Shown piece by piece: positions 22,183-32,541 of a stretch of 64,000 bases of DNA. The stretch is from Chaunax sp. Z400. Its lineage: Eukaryota > Chordata > Actinopteri > Lophiiformes > Chaunacidae. Numbering within the stretch: position 1 is the stretch's first letter; the number at the start of each line of letters is the position of its first letter. The notes under the pieces were generated by a model. The model was not told the DNA's origin and made no database searches. It worked only from the letters and a program-made list of their open reading frames with translations. The position numbers were made by a program, and so were the translations under genes. Location: contig JBAGJB010000231.1 in assembly GCA_037577475.1 (NCBI GenBank), positions 62,001-126,000 on the forward strand, written 5' to 3'.

Positions 22183-23438
22183 GGGATAAGCTCTTTCAAT
22201 GGTTTTATGGGGTCTCCAAGAACGCCAGCAGGTAAACCGAGTCCCTACGACTTACGTTTCCCGAGATATGACATGTATTTTTGGTGATTTTTGGAATGTT
22301 TGTATCTCGGGAACGGAAGGTCGTAGAGACTCGGGGAGAAGTCTGGCGTGTTCAGAGGCCACGAATTATGTCCGACGGATCAGGGTCCCGAGTCTCTACG
22401 ACCTTCCGTTCCCGAGTTATACTCAAGTTCATTTTCCCATTGAAGTGAATGGGGTTTGGTTCGCCTATAGTGAATGTGTGTATCTCGGAAACGGAAGGTC
22501 GTAGAGACTCGGGACCAACGTCCGTCTAGGGGTTTATGTGGTCTCTGAGAACACCAGTCTTTGTCCCGAGTCTGTGCGACCTTCCTTTCCCGAGATATGA
22601 CATGTCCAGTAGGGGCGTATTTTGAATGTCTGTATCTCGGGAACGGAAGGTCGTAGAGACTCGGGGAGAAGTCTGGCGTGTTCAGAGACCACGAATTATG
22701 TCCGACGGATCAGGGTCCCGAGTCTCTACGACCTTCCGTTCCCGAGTTATACTCAAGTTTATTTTCCCATTGAAGTGAATGGGCTTTGGTTCGCCTATGG
22801 TGAATGTGTGTATCTCGGAAACGGAAGGTCGTAGAGACTCGGGACCAACGTCCGTCTAGGGGTTTATGTGGTCTCTGAGAACACCAGTCTTTGTCCCGAG
22901 TCTGTGCGACCTTCCTTTCCCGAGATATGACATGTCCAGTAGGGGCGTATTTTGAATGTCTGTATCTCGGGAACGGAAGGTCGTAGAGACTCGGGGAGAA
23001 GTCTGGCGTGTTCAGAGACCACGAATTATGTCCGACGGATCAGGGTCCCGAGTCTCTACGACCTTCCGTTCCCGAGTTATACTCAAGTTTATTTTCCCAT
23101 TGAAGTGAATGGGCTTTGGTTCGCCTAGAGTAAATGTGTGTATCTCGGAAACGGAAGGTCGTAGAGACTCGGGACCAACGTCCGTCTAGGGGTTTATGTG
23201 GTCTCTGAGAACACCAGTCTTTGTCCCGAGTCTGTGCGACCTTCCTTTCCCGAGATATGACATGTCCAGTAGGGGCGTATTTTGAATGTCTGTATCTCGG
23301 GAACGGAAGGTCGTAGAGACTCGCGGACAAGTGTGGGTTAGGGGTTAGGGTTAGGGTTAGGTTAGGTTAAGGGGATAAAAACTCAATCGGGGCCCTACCC
23401 GGGTTGGTAACTTTTGAACGGAAGGTCGTAGAGACTCG
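22183..23438. repeat. 1256-bp higher-order repeat, copy 1
   Basis: Order: ab, then three cd-ef, then T. The three D spacers differ in a fixed way: AAGTTCATTTTCC, CCTATGGTGAATG and CCTAGAGTAAATG. Confidence 0.92.
23324..23415 (+). repeat. Telomere-repeat module T22
   Basis: 92 bp, TTAGGTTAAGG end; closes the 1256-bp repeat, copy 1. Confidence 0.95.
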
Positions 23439-24694
23439 GGGATAAGCTCTTTCAATGGTTTTATGGGGTCTCCAAGAACGCCAGCAGGTAAACCGAGTCC
23501 CTACGACTTACGGTTCCCGAGATATGACATGTATTTTTGGTGATTTTTGGAATGTTTGTATCTCGGGAACGGAAGGTCGTAGAGACTCGGGGAGAAGTCT
23601 GGCGTGTTCAGAGGCCACGAATTATGTCCGACGGATCAGGGTCCCGAGTCTCTACGACCTTCCGTTCCCGAGTTATACTCAAGTTCATTTTCCCATTGAA
23701 GTGAATGGGGTTTGGTTCGCCTATAGTGAATGTGTGTATCTCGGAAACGGAAGGTCGTAGAGACTCGGGACCAACGTCCGTCTAGGGGTTTATGTGGTCT
23801 CTGAGAACACCAGTCTTTGTCCCGAGTCTGTGCGACCTTCCTTTCCCGAGATATGACATGTCCAGTAGGGGCGTATTTTGAATGTCTGTATCTCGGGAAC
23901 GGAAGGTCGTAGAGACTCGGGGAGAAGTCTGGCGTGTTCAGAGACCACGAATTATGTCCGACGGATCAGGGTCCCGAGTCTCTACGACCTTCCGTTCCCG
24001 AGTTATACTCAAGTTTATTTTCCCATTGAAGTGAATGGGCTTTGGTTCGCCTATGGTGAATGTGTGTATCTCGGAAACGGAAGGTCGTAGAGACTCGGGA
24101 CCAACGTCCGTCTAGGGGTTTATGTGGTCTCTGAGAACACCAGTCTTTGTCCCGAGTCTGTGCGACCTTCCTTTCCCGAGATATGACATGTCCAGTAGGG
24201 GCGTATTTTGAATGTCTGTATCTCGGGAACGGAAGGTCGTAGAGACTCGGGGAGAAGTCTGGCGTGTTCAGAGACCACGAATTATGTCCGACGGATCAGG
24301 GTCCCGAGTCTCTACGACCTTCCGTTCCCGAGTTATACTCAAGTTTATTTTCCCATTGAAGTGAATGGGCTTTGGTTCGCCTAGAGTAAATGTGTGTATC
24401 TCGGAAACGGAAGGTCGTAGAGACTCGGGACCAACGTCCGTCTAGGGGTTTATGTGGTCTCTGAGAACACCAGTCTTTGTCCCGAGTCTGTGCGACCTTC
24501 CTTTCCCGAGATATGACATGTCCAGTAGGGGCGTATTTTGAATGTCTGTATCTCGGGAACGGAAGGTCGTAGAGACTCGCGGACAAGTGTGGGTTAGGGG
24601 TTAGGGTTAGGGTTAGGTTAGGTTAAGGGGATAAAAACTCAATCGGGGCCCTACCCGGGTTGGTAACTTTTGAACGGAAGGTCGTAGAGACTCG
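23439..24694. repeat. 1256-bp higher-order repeat, copy 2
   Basis: Same order and the same three D types as copy 1. A clear difference is ACTTACGGTTCCC in spacer A's motif, against ACTTACGTTTCCC in copy 1. Confidence 0.92.
24580..24671 (+). repeat. Telomere-repeat module T23
   Basis: 92 bp, TTAGGTTAAGG end; closes the 1256-bp repeat, copy 2. Confidence 0.95.
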
Positions 24695-24749
24695 GGGATA
24701 AGCTCTTTCAATGGTTTTATGGGGTCTCCAAGAACGCCAGCAGGTAAAC
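24695..24749 (+). repeat. Odd spacer A (55 bp, reference copy)
   Basis: It begins GGGATAAGCTCTTTCAATGG and ends CAGCAGGTAAAC. Its central part, GGTTTTATGGGGTCTCCAAG, lines up with GGTTTATGTGGTCTCTGAG of spacer E in the same orientation. A always follows either T or an F spacer, so it marks the start of each higher-order unit. Confidence 0.95.
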
Positions 24750-24777
24750 CGAGTCCCTACGACTTACGGTTCCCGAG
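24750..24777 (-). repeat. A-type minus motif
   Basis: This M- copy reads CTTACGG where the C-type reads CCTTCCG, and often CCCTACG in place of CTCTACG. These differences are fixed to the position after spacer A, which shows that the higher-order structure, not individual motifs, is the unit being homogenised. A C-type or E-type motif after A, or an A-type after C, marks a recombinant. Confidence 0.93.
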
Positions 24778-24817
24778 ATATGACATGTATTTTTGGTGAT
24801 TTTTGGAATGTTTGTAT
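24778..24817 (+). repeat. Even spacer B (40 bp, reference copy)
   Basis: It begins ATATGACATGT, like spacer F, then carries two T5 runs ten bases apart (ATTTTTGGTGATTTTTGG) and ends GAATGTTTGTAT. T-runs in helical phase usually bend DNA. A one-T deletion makes the copies at 13921 and 15003 one base shorter, and an extra T with G to T (ATTTTTTGTG) marks the copies near 14620, 15700 and 63237. Confidence 0.95.
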
Positions 24818-24845
24818 CTCGGGAACGGAAGGTCGTAGAGACTCG
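24818..24845 (+). repeat. 28-bp motif M, plus orientation (reference copy)
   Basis: The motif begins CTCGGGAACGG and ends GTCGTAGAGACTCG. It closes every even spacer and opens every odd spacer. From the module map there are on the order of 750 copies of M in the window, about half in each orientation. The copy that follows a D spacer has CTCGGAAACGG (one G to A). The motif starts and ends with CTCG, so it has a 4-bp direct repeat at its edges. It contains four CpG, counting both edges. Confidence 0.97.
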
Positions 24846-24900
24846 GGGAGAAGTCTGGCGTGTTCAGAGACCACGAATTATGTCCGACGGATCAGGGTCC
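24846..24900 (-). repeat. Odd spacer C (55 bp, inverted relative to A and E)
   Basis: Read on the minus strand, this spacer begins GGACCCTGATCCGTC and contains GTGGTCTCTGAACACGCCAG. Spacer E on the plus strand begins GGACCAACGTCCGTC and contains GTGGTCTCTGAGAACACCAG. The match runs the full length and both are 55 bp. C is therefore an inverted member of the same spacer family. No C in this orientation-family is found flipped back, and no A or E is found flipped. Confidence 0.92.
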
Positions 24901-24928
24901 CGAGTCTCTACGACCTTCCGTTCCCGAG
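24901..24928 (-). repeat. 28-bp motif M, minus orientation (reference copy)
   Basis: This copy is the exact reverse complement of the motif at 24818-24845. With that copy it forms a perfect 28-bp inverted repeat around the 55-bp C spacer. It is the C-type version; the copies after A and E carry fixed differences described at 24750-24777 and 25079-25106. Confidence 0.97.
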
Positions 24929-24995
24929 TTATACTCAAGTTCATTTTCCCATTGAAGTGAATGGGGTTTGGTTCGCCTATAGTGAATGTGTGTAT
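24929..24995 (-). repeat. Even spacer D (67 bp), probably an inverted and enlarged F-type spacer
   Basis: On the minus strand it begins ATACACACATTCACTATAGGCG, which resembles ATATGACATGTCCAGTAGGGGCG of spacer F. It is 26 bp longer than F. The extra part includes the small palindrome CCCATTGAAGTGAATGGG (6-bp arms, 6-nt loop). D is always followed by E. Two versions exist, with GGGCTTTGG or GGGGTTTGG. The reading as an inverted F with an insertion is inference; the similarity is weaker than for C and E. Confidence 0.75.
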
Positions 24996-25023
24996 CTCGG
25001 AAACGGAAGGTCGTAGAGACTCG

Positions 25024-25078
25024 GGACCAACGTCCGTCTAGGGGTTTATGTGGTCTCTGAGAACACCAGTCTTTGTCC
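25024..25078 (+). repeat. Odd spacer E (55 bp, reference copy)
   Basis: It begins GGACCAACGTCCGTCTAGGG and ends CCAGTCTTTGTCC. The first and last four bases (GGAC and GTCC) extend the flanking inverted motif. E is the most constant spacer: every copy is followed by the E-type minus motif and then an F spacer. Confidence 0.95.
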
Positions 25079-25106
25079 CGAGTCTGTGCGACCTTCCTTT
25101 CCCGAG
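25079..25106 (-). repeat. E-type minus motif
   Basis: It differs from the C-type at three positions: CTGTGCGACC in place of CTCTACGACC, and CCTTTCCCG in place of CCGTTCCCG. With these changes the hairpin around E has three mismatches, while the hairpin around C is perfect. Confidence 0.95.
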
Positions 25107-25147
25107 ATATGACATGTCCAGTAGGGGCGTATTTTGAATGTCTGTAT
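25107..25147 (+). repeat. Even spacer F (41 bp, reference copy)
   Basis: It begins ATATGACATGTCCAGTAGGG and ends TTTTGAATGTCTGTAT. It shares ATATGACATGT and the ending with B, so B and F are members of one family in the same orientation. F can be followed by A, C, E or T, so it is the main branch point in the array. Confidence 0.95.
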
Positions 25148-25656
25148 CTCGGGAACGGAAGGTCGTAGAGACTCGGGGATAAGCTCTTTCAATGGTTTTA
25201 TGGGGTCTCCAAGAACGCCAGCAGGTAAACCGAGTCTCTACGACTTACGTTTCCCGAGATATGACATGTATTTTTGGTGATTTTTGGAATGTTTGTATCT
25301 CGGGAACGGAAGGTCGTAGAGACTCGGGGAGAAGTCTGGCGTGTTCAGAGACCACGAATTATGTCCGACGGATCAGGGTCCCGAGTCTCTACGACCTTCC
25401 GTTCCCGAGTTATACTCAAGTTCATTTTCCCATTGAAGTGAATGGGGTTTGGTTCGCCTATAGTGAATGTGTGTATCTCGGAAACGGAAGGTCGTAGAGA
25501 CTCGGGACCAACGTCCGTCTAGGGGTTTATGTGGTCTCTGAGAACACCAGTCTTTGTCCCGAGTCTGTGCGACCTTCCTTTCCCGAGATATGACATGTCC
25601 AGTAGGGGCGTATTTTGAATGTCTGTATCTCGGGAACGGAAGGTCGTAGAGACTCG

Positions 25657-25748
25657 CGGACAAGTGTGGGTTAGGGGTTAGGGTTAGGGTTAGGTTAGTT
25701 TAAGGGGATAAAAACTCAATCGGGGCCCTACCCGGGTTGGTAACTTTT
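25657..25748 (+). repeat. Telomere-repeat module T24
   Basis: 92 bp, TTAGTTTAAGG end. Confidence 0.95.
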
Positions 25749-26252
25749 GAACGGAAGGTCGTAGAGACTCGGGGATAAGCTCTTTCAATGGTTTTATGGG
25801 GTCTCCAAGAACGCCAGCAGGTAAACCGAGTCCCTACGACTTACGGTTCCCGAGATATGACATGTATTTTTGGTGATTTTTGGAATGTTTGTATCTCGGG
25901 AACGGAAGGTCGTAGAGACTCGGGGAGAAGTCTGGCGTGTTCAGAGACCACGAATTATGTCCGACGGATCAGGGTCCCGAGTCTCTACGACCTTCCGTTC
26001 CCGAGTTATACTCAAGTTCATTTTCCCATTGAAGTGAATGGGGTTTGGTTCGCCTATAGTGAATGTGTGTATCTTGGAAACGGAAGGTCGTAGAGACTCG
26101 GGACCAACGTCCGTCTAGGGGTTTATGTGGTCTCTGAGAACACCAGTCTTTGTCCCGAGTCTGTGCGACCTTCCTTTCCCGAGATATGACATGTCCAGTA
26201 GGGGCGTATTTTGAATGTCTGTATCTCGGGAACGGAAGGTCGTAGAGACTCG

Positions 26253-26344
26253 CGGACAAGTGTGGGTTAGGGGTTAGGGTTAGGGTTAGGTTAGTTTAAG
26301 GGGATAAAAACTCAATCGGGGCCCTACCCGGGTTGGTAACTTTT
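26253..26344 (+). repeat. Telomere-repeat module T25
   Basis: 92 bp, TTAGTTTAAGG end. Confidence 0.95.
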
Positions 26345-27329
26345 GAACGGAAGGTCGTAGAGACTCGGGGATAAGCTCTTTCAATGGTTTTATGGGGTCT
26401 CCAAGAACGCCAGCAGGTAAACCGAGTCCCTACGACTTACGGTTCCCGAGATATGACATGTATTTTTGGTGATTTTTGGAATGTTTGTATCTCGGGAACG
26501 GAAGGTCGTAGAGACTCGGGGAGAAGTCTGGCGTGTTCAGAGCCCACGAATTATGTCCGACGGATCAGGGTCCCGAGTCTCTACGACCTTCCGTTCCCGA
26601 GTTATACTCAAGTTCATTTTCCCATTGAAGTGAATGGGGTTTGGTTCGCCTATAGTGAATGTGTGTATCTCGGAAACGGAAGGTCGTGGAGACTCGGGAC
26701 CAACGTCCGTCTAGGGGTTTATGTGGTCTCTGAGAACACCAGTCTTTGTCCCGAGTCTGTGCGACCTTCCTTTCCCGAGATATGACATGTCCAGTAGGGG
26801 CGTATTTTGAATGTCTGTATCTCGGGAACGGAAGGTCGTAGAGACTCGGGGATAAGCTCTTTCAATGGTTTTATGGCGTCTCCAAGAACACCAGCAGGTA
26901 AACCGAGTCTCTACGACTTACGGTTCCCGAGATATGACATGTATTTTTGGTGATTTTTGGAATGTTTGTATCTCGGGAACGGAAGGTCGTAGAGACTCGG
27001 GGAGAAGTCTGGCGTGTTCAGAGACCACGAATTATGTCCGACGGATCAGGGTCCCGAGTCTCTACGACCTTCCGTTCCCGAGTTATACTCAAGTTTATTT
27101 TCCCATTGAAGTGAATGGGCTTTGGTTCGCCTATAGTGAATGTGTGTATCTCGGAAACGGAAGGTCGTAGAGACTCGGGACCAACGTCCGTCTAGGGGTT
27201 TATGTGGTCTCTGAGAACACCAGTCTTTGTCCCGAGTCTGTGCGACCTTCCTTTCCCGATATATGACATGTCCAGTAGGGGCGTATTTTGAATGTCTGTA
27301 TCTCGGGAACGGAAGGTCGTAGAGACTCG

Positions 27330-27421
27330 CGGACAAGTGTGGGTTAGGGGTTAGGGTTAGGGTTAGGTTAGTTTAAGGGGATAAAAACTCAATCGGGGCC
27401 CTACCCGGGTTGGTAACTTTT
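27330..27421 (+). repeat. Telomere-repeat module T26
   Basis: 92 bp, TTAGTTTAAGG end, here after a GGGCTTTGG-type trimer that elsewhere goes with the GGTTAAGG end. Confidence 0.95.
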
Positions 27422-27925
27422 GAACGGAAGGTCGTAGAGACTCGGGGATAAGCTCTTTCAATGGTTTTATGGGGTCTCCAAGAACGCCAGCAGGTAAACC
27501 GAGTCCCTACGACTTACGGTTCCCGAGATATGACATGTATTTTTGGTGATTTTTGGAATGTTTGTATCTCGGGAACGGAAGGTCGTAGAGACTCGGGGAG
27601 AAGTCTGGCGTGTTCAGAGACCACGAATTATGTCCGACGGATCAGGGTCCCGAGTCTCTACGACCTTCCGTTCCCGAGTTATACTCAAGTTCATTTTCCG
27701 ATTGAAGTGAATGGGGTTTGGTTCGCCTATAGTGAATGTGTGTATCTTGGAAACGGAAGGTCGTAGAGACTCGGGACCAACGTCCGTCTAGGGGTTTATG
27801 TGGTCTCTGAGAACACCAGTCTTTGTCCCGAGTCTGTGCGACCTTCCTTTCCCGAGATATGACATGTCCAGTAGGGGCGTATTTTGAATGTCTGTATCTC
27901 GGGAACGGAAGGTCGTAGAGACTCG

Positions 27926-28017
27926 CGGACAAGTGTGGGTTAGGGGTTAGGGTTAGGGTTAGGTTAGTTTAAGGGGATAAAAACTCAATCGGGGCCCTAC
28001 CCGGGTTGGTAACTTTT
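27926..28017 (+). repeat. Telomere-repeat module T27
   Basis: 92 bp, TTAGTTTAAGG end; near the left edge of segmental duplication copy 1. Confidence 0.95.
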
Positions 28018-28521
28018 GAACGGAAGGTCGTAGAGACTCGGGGATAAGCTCTTTCAATGGTTTTATGGGGTCTCCAAGAACGCCAGCAGGTAAACCGAGT
28101 CCCTACGACTTACGGTTCCCGAGATATGACATGTATTTTTGGTGATTTTTGGAATGTTTGTATCTCGGGAACGGAAGGTCGTAGAGACTCGGGGAGAAGT
28201 CTGGCGTGTTCAGAGCCCACGAATTATGTCCGACGGATCAGGGTCCCGAGTCTCTACGACCTTCCGTTCCCGAGTTATACTCAAGTTCATTTTCCGATTG
28301 AAGTGAATGGGGTTTGGTTCGCCTATAGTGAATGTGTGTATCTTGGAAACGGAAGGTCGTAGAGACTCGGGACCAACGTCCGTCTAGGGGTTTATGTGGT
28401 CTCTGAGAACACCAGTCTTTGTCCCGAGTCTGTGCGACCTTCCTTTCCCGAGATATGACATGTCCAGTAGGGGCGTATTTTGAATGTCTGTATCTCGGGA
28501 ACGGAAGGTCGTAGAGACTCG

Positions 28522-28613
28522 CGGACAAGTGTGGGTTAGGGGTTAGGGTTAGGGTTAGGTTAGTTTAAGGGGATAAAAACTCAATCGGGGCCCTACCCGG
28601 GTTGGTAACTTTT
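28522..28613 (+). repeat. Telomere-repeat module T28
   Basis: 92 bp, TTAGTTTAAGG end. Confidence 0.95.
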
Positions 28614-29269
28614 GAACGGAAGGTCGTAGAGACTCGGGGATAAGCTCTTTCAATGGTTTTATGGGGTCTCCAAGAACGCCAGCAGGTAAACCGAGTCCCT
28701 ACGACTTACGGTTCCCGAGATATGACATGTATTTTTGGTGATTTTTGGAATGTTTGTATCTCGGGAACGGAAGGTCGTAGAGACTCGGGACCAACGTCCG
28801 TCTAGGGGTTTATGTGGTCTCTGAGAACACCAGTCTTTGTCCCGAGTCTGTGCGACCTTCCTTTCCCGAGATATGACATGTCCAGTAGGGGCGTATTTTG
28901 AATGTCTGTATCTCGGGAACGGAAGGTCGTAGAGACTCGGGGAGAAGTCTGGCGTGTTCAGAGACCACGAATTATGTCCGACGGATCAGGGTCCCGAGTC
29001 TCTACGACCTTCCGTTCCCGAGTTATACTCAAGTTTATTTTCCCATTGAAGTGAATGGGCTTTGGTTCGCCTATAGTGAATGTGTGTATCTCGGAAACGG
29101 AAGGTCGTAGAGACTCGGGACCAACGTCCGTCTAGGGGTTTATGTGGTCTCTGAGAACACCAGTCTTTGTCCCGAGTCTGTGCGACCTTCCTTTCCCGAG
29201 ATATGACATGTCCAGTAGGGGCGTATTTTGAATGTCTGTATCTCGGGAACGGAAGGTCGTAGAGACTCG

Positions 29270-29361
29270 CGGACAAGTGTGGGTTAGGGGTTAGGGTTAG
29301 GGTTAGGTTAGGTTAAGGGGATAAAAACTCAATCGGGGCGCTACCCGGGTTGGTAACTTTT
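29270..29361 (+). repeat. Telomere-repeat module T29
   Basis: 92 bp, TTAGGTTAAGG end, with GGGGCGCTACCC that removes the GGGCCC site. Confidence 0.95.
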
Positions 29362-29865
29362 GAACGGAAGGTCGTAGAGACTCGGGGATAAGCTCTTTCA
29401 ATGGTTTTATGGGGTCTCCAAGAACGCCAGCAGGTAAACCGAGTCCCTACGACTTACGTTTCCCGAGATATGACATGTATTTTTGGTGATTTTTGGAATG
29501 TTTGTATCTCGGGAACGGAAGGTCGTAGAGACTCGGGGAGAAGTCTGGCGTGTTCAGGGACCACGAATTATGTCCGACGGATCAGGGTCCCGAGTCTCTA
29601 CGACCTTCCGTTCCCGAGTTATACTCAAGTTTATTTTCCCATTGAAGTGAATGGGGTTTGGTTCGCCTATAGTGAATGTGTTTATCTCGGAAACGGAAGG
29701 TCGTAGAGACTCGGGACCAACGTCCGTCTAGGGGTTTATGTGGTCTCTGAGAACACCAGTCTTTGTCCCGAGTCTGTGCGACCTTCCTTTCCCGAGATAT
29801 GACATGTCCAGTAGGGGCGTATTTTGAATGTCTGTATCTCGGGAACGGAAGGTCGTAGAGACTAG

Positions 29866-29956
29866 CGGACAAGTGTGGGTTAGGGTTAGGGTTAGGGTTA
29901 GGTTAGGTTAAGGGGATAAAAACTCAATCCGGGCCGTACCCGGGTTGGTAACGTTT
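29866..29956 (+). repeat. Telomere-repeat module T30
   Basis: 91 bp: the usual extra G after the first TTAGGG is missing, giving GGGTTAGGGTTAGGG. CAATCCGGGCCG; private AACGTTTGAACGG at the end. Confidence 0.95.
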
Positions 29957-30942
29957 GAACGGAAGGTCGTAGAGACTCGGGGATAAGCTCTTTCAATGGT
30001 TTTATGGGGTCTCCAAGAACGCCAGCAGGTAAACCGAGTCCCTACGACTTACGGTTCCCGAGATATGACATGTATTTTTGGTGATTTTTGGAATGTTTGT
30101 ATCTCGGGAACGAAAGGTCGTAGAGACTCGGGACCAACGTCCGTCTAGCGGTTTATGTGGTCTCTGAGAACACCAGTCTTTGTCCCGAGTCTGTGCGACC
30201 TTCCTTTCCCAAGATATGACATGTCCAGTAGGGGCGTATTTTGAATGTCTGTATCTCGGGAACGGAAGGTCGTAGAGACTCGGGGAGAAGTCTGGCGTGT
30301 TCAGAGACCACGAATTATGTCCGACGGATCAGGGTCCCGAGTCTCTACCACCTTCCGTTCCCGAGTTATACTCAAGTTTATTTTCCCAATGAAGTGAATG
30401 GGCTTTGGTTCGCCTATAGTGAATGTGTGTATCTCTGAAACGGAAGGTCGTAGAGACTCGGGACCAACGTCCGTCTAGGGGTTTATGTGGTCTCTGAGAA
30501 CACCAGTCTTTGTCCCGAGTCTGTGCGACCTTCCTTTCCCGAGATATGACATGTCCAGTAGGGGCGTATTTTGAATGTCTGTATCTCGGGAACGGAAGGT
30601 CGTAGAGACTCGGGGAGAAGTCTGGCGTGTTCAGGGACCACGAATTATGTACGACGGATCAGGGTCCCGAGTCTCTACGACCTTCCGTTCCCGAGTTATA
30701 CTCAAGTTTATTTTCCCATTGAAGTGAATGGGGTTTGGTTCGCCTATAGTGAATGTGTGTATCTCGGAAACGGAAGGTCGTAGAGACTCGGGACCAACGT
30801 CCGTCTAGGGGTTTATGTGGTCTCTGAGAACACCAGTCTTTGTCCCGAGTCTGTGCGACCTTCCTTTCCCGAGATATGACATGTCCAGTAGGGGCGTATT
30901 TTGAATGTCTGTATCTCGGGAACGGAAGGTCGTACAGACTAG

Positions 30943-31046
30943 CGGACAAGTGTGGGTTAGGGGTTAGGGTTAGGGTTAGGGTTAGGGTTAGGTTAGGTTA
31001 AGGGGATAAAAACTCAATCGCGGCCGTACCCGGGTTGGTAACTTTT
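30943..31046 (+). repeat. Telomere-repeat module T31
   Basis: 104 bp, five TTAGGG. Preceded by GTACAGACTAG; CAATCGCGGCCGTACCC. Confidence 0.95.
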
Positions 31047-31220
31047 GAACGGAAGGTCGTAGAGACTCGGGGATAAGGTCTTTCAATGGTTTTATGGGGT
31101 CTCCAAGAACGCCAGCAGGTAAACCGAGTCCCTACGACTTACGGTTCCCGAGATATGACATGTATTTTTGGTGATTTTTGGAATGTTTGTATCTCGGGAA
31201 CGGAAGGTCGTAGAGACTCG

Positions 31221-31372
31221 GGGAGAAGTCTGGCGTGTTCAGGGACCACGAATTATGTCCGACGGATCAGGGTCCCGAGTCTCTACGACCTTCCGTTCCC
31301 GAGATATGACATGTCCAGTAGGGGCGTATATTGAATGTCTGTATCTCGGGAACGGAAGGTCGTAGAGACTCG
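31221..31372. repeat. Hybrid C-F monomer, right type
   Basis: Same join as at 11576; F spacer carries GGCGTATATTG. Confidence 0.92.
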
Positions 31373-31854
31373 GGACCAACGTCCGTCTAGGGGTTTATAT
31401 GGTCTCTGAGAACACCAGTCTTTGTCCCGAGTCTGTGCGACCTTCCTTTCCCAAGATATGACATGTCCAGTAGGGGCGTATTTTGAATGTCTGTATCTCG
31501 GGAACGGAAGGTCGTAGAGACTCGGGGAGAAGTCTGGCGTGTTCAGAGACCACGAATTATGTCCGACGGATCAGGGTCCCGAGTCTCTACGACCTTCCGT
31601 TCCCGAGTTATACTCAAGTTTATTTTCCCATTGAAGTGAATGGGCTTTGGTTCGCCTATAGTGAATGTGTGTATCTCGGAAACGGAAGGTCGTAGAGACT
31701 CGGGACCAACGTCCGTCTAGGGGTTTATGTGGTCTCTGAGAACACCAGTCTTTGTCCCGAGTCTGTGCGACCTTCCTTTCCCGAGATATGACATGTCCAG
31801 TAGGGGCGTATTTTGAATGTCTGTATCTCGGGAACGGAAGGTCGTAGAGACTCG

Positions 31855-31946
31855 CGGACAAGTGTGGGTTAGGGGTTAGGGTTAGGGTTAGGTTAGGTTA
31901 AGGGGATAAAAACTCAATCGGGGCCCTACCCGGGTTGGTAACTTTT
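31855..31946 (+). repeat. Telomere-repeat module T32
   Basis: 92 bp, TTAGGTTAAGG end; third T of the 2585-bp repeat. Confidence 0.95.
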
Positions 31947-32450
31947 GAACGGAAGGTCGTAGAGACTCGGGGATAAGCTCTTTCAATGGTTTTATGGGGT
32001 CTCCAAGAACGCCAGCAGGTAAACCGAGTCCCTACGACTTACGTTTCCCGAGATATGACATGTATTTTTGGTGATTTTTGGAATGTTTGTATCTCGGGAA
32101 CGGAAGGTCGTAGAGACTCGGGGAGAAGTCTGGCGTGTTCAGGGACCACGAATTATGTCCGACGGATCAGGGTCCCGAGTCTCTACGACCTTCCGTTCCC
32201 GAGTTATACTCAAGTTTATTTTCCCATTGAAGTGAATGGGGTTTGGTTCGCCTATAGTGAATGTGTTTATCTCGGAAACGGAAGGTCGTAGAGACTCGGG
32301 ACCAACGTCCGTCTAGGGGTTTATGTGGTCTCTGAGAACACCAGTCTTTGTCCCGAGTCTGTGCGACCTTCCTTTCCCGAGATATGACATGTCCAGTAGG
32401 GGCGTATTTTGAATGTCTGTATCTCGGGAACGGAAGGTCGTAGAGACTAG

Positions 32451-32541
32451 CGGACAAGTGTGGGTTAGGGTTAGGGTTAGGGTTAGGTTAGGTTAAGGGG
32501 ATAAAAACTCAATCCGGGCCGTACCCGGGTTGGTAACTTTT
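32451..32541 (+). repeat. Telomere-repeat module T33
   Basis: 91 bp, like T30 but with normal AACTTTTGAACGG. Confidence 0.95.

Larger units (their letters stand above)
24695..26367. repeat. 1673-bp unit: trimer, trimer-T, trimer-T (copy 1)
   Basis: Sub-units begin at 24695, 25176 and 25772. Copy 2 follows at an offset of 1673 bp. The T24 and T25 cores both end GGTTAGTTTAAGG. Confidence 0.8.
26368..28040. repeat. 1673-bp unit: trimer, trimer-T, trimer-T (copy 2)
   Basis: Sub-units begin at 26368, 26849 and 27445. The middle trimer has a GGGCTTTGG D spacer, unlike copy 1, so the two copies are not simple duplicates throughout. Marks: GGTCGTGGAGACTC at about 26684 and TTTTATGGCGTC at about 26871. 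Confidence 0.78.
28041..29384. repeat. 1344-bp arrangement: trimer-T then ab-ef-cd-ef-T
   Basis: Sub-units 28041-28636 (596 bp) and 28637-29384 (748 bp) have the same order and length as the 1344-bp higher-order repeat at 17.5-22.2 kb. The D spacer has TTTTCCGATTGAAG and the motif after it reads TCTTGGAAACGG. The segment recurs 18080 bp to the right at 46121. Confidence 0.9.
29385..31969. repeat. 2585-bp higher-order repeat, first block, copy 1
   Basis: Order: trimer-T91 (595 bp), ab-ef-cd-ef-cd-ef-T104 (1090 bp, from 29980), ab-CF-ef-cd-ef-T92 (900 bp, from 31070). Each of the three T modules has its own length. Private changes include CTACCACCTTCC at about 30357, GGGGCGCTACCC in T29 just upstream and AACGTTTGAACGG in T30. 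Confidence 0.93.

Noticed and set aside
24818..24845. 28-bp motif as the terminal inverted repeat of a DNA transposon
   Set aside because: Paired inverted motifs around a spacer look like a miniature transposon, but there is no constant target-site duplication and the arrangement is continuous. An origin from such an element long ago is possible but not shown.
24818..24845. ETS-type binding site (CGGAAG) in each motif
   Set aside because: A six-base match in a high-copy repeat has no evidential value by itself.
24834..24850. CENP-B box
   Set aside because: GTCGTAGAGACTCGGG at the motif end resembles the box pattern TTCG-N4-A-N2-CGGG, but the first T is G and the gap is one base too long. 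Too weak to call.
24979..24987. RNA polymerase III B box in spacer D (GGTTCGCCT)
   Set aside because: Only GGTTCG matches; the following A and the final CC are absent, and no A box or T-run terminator at a suitable distance was seen.
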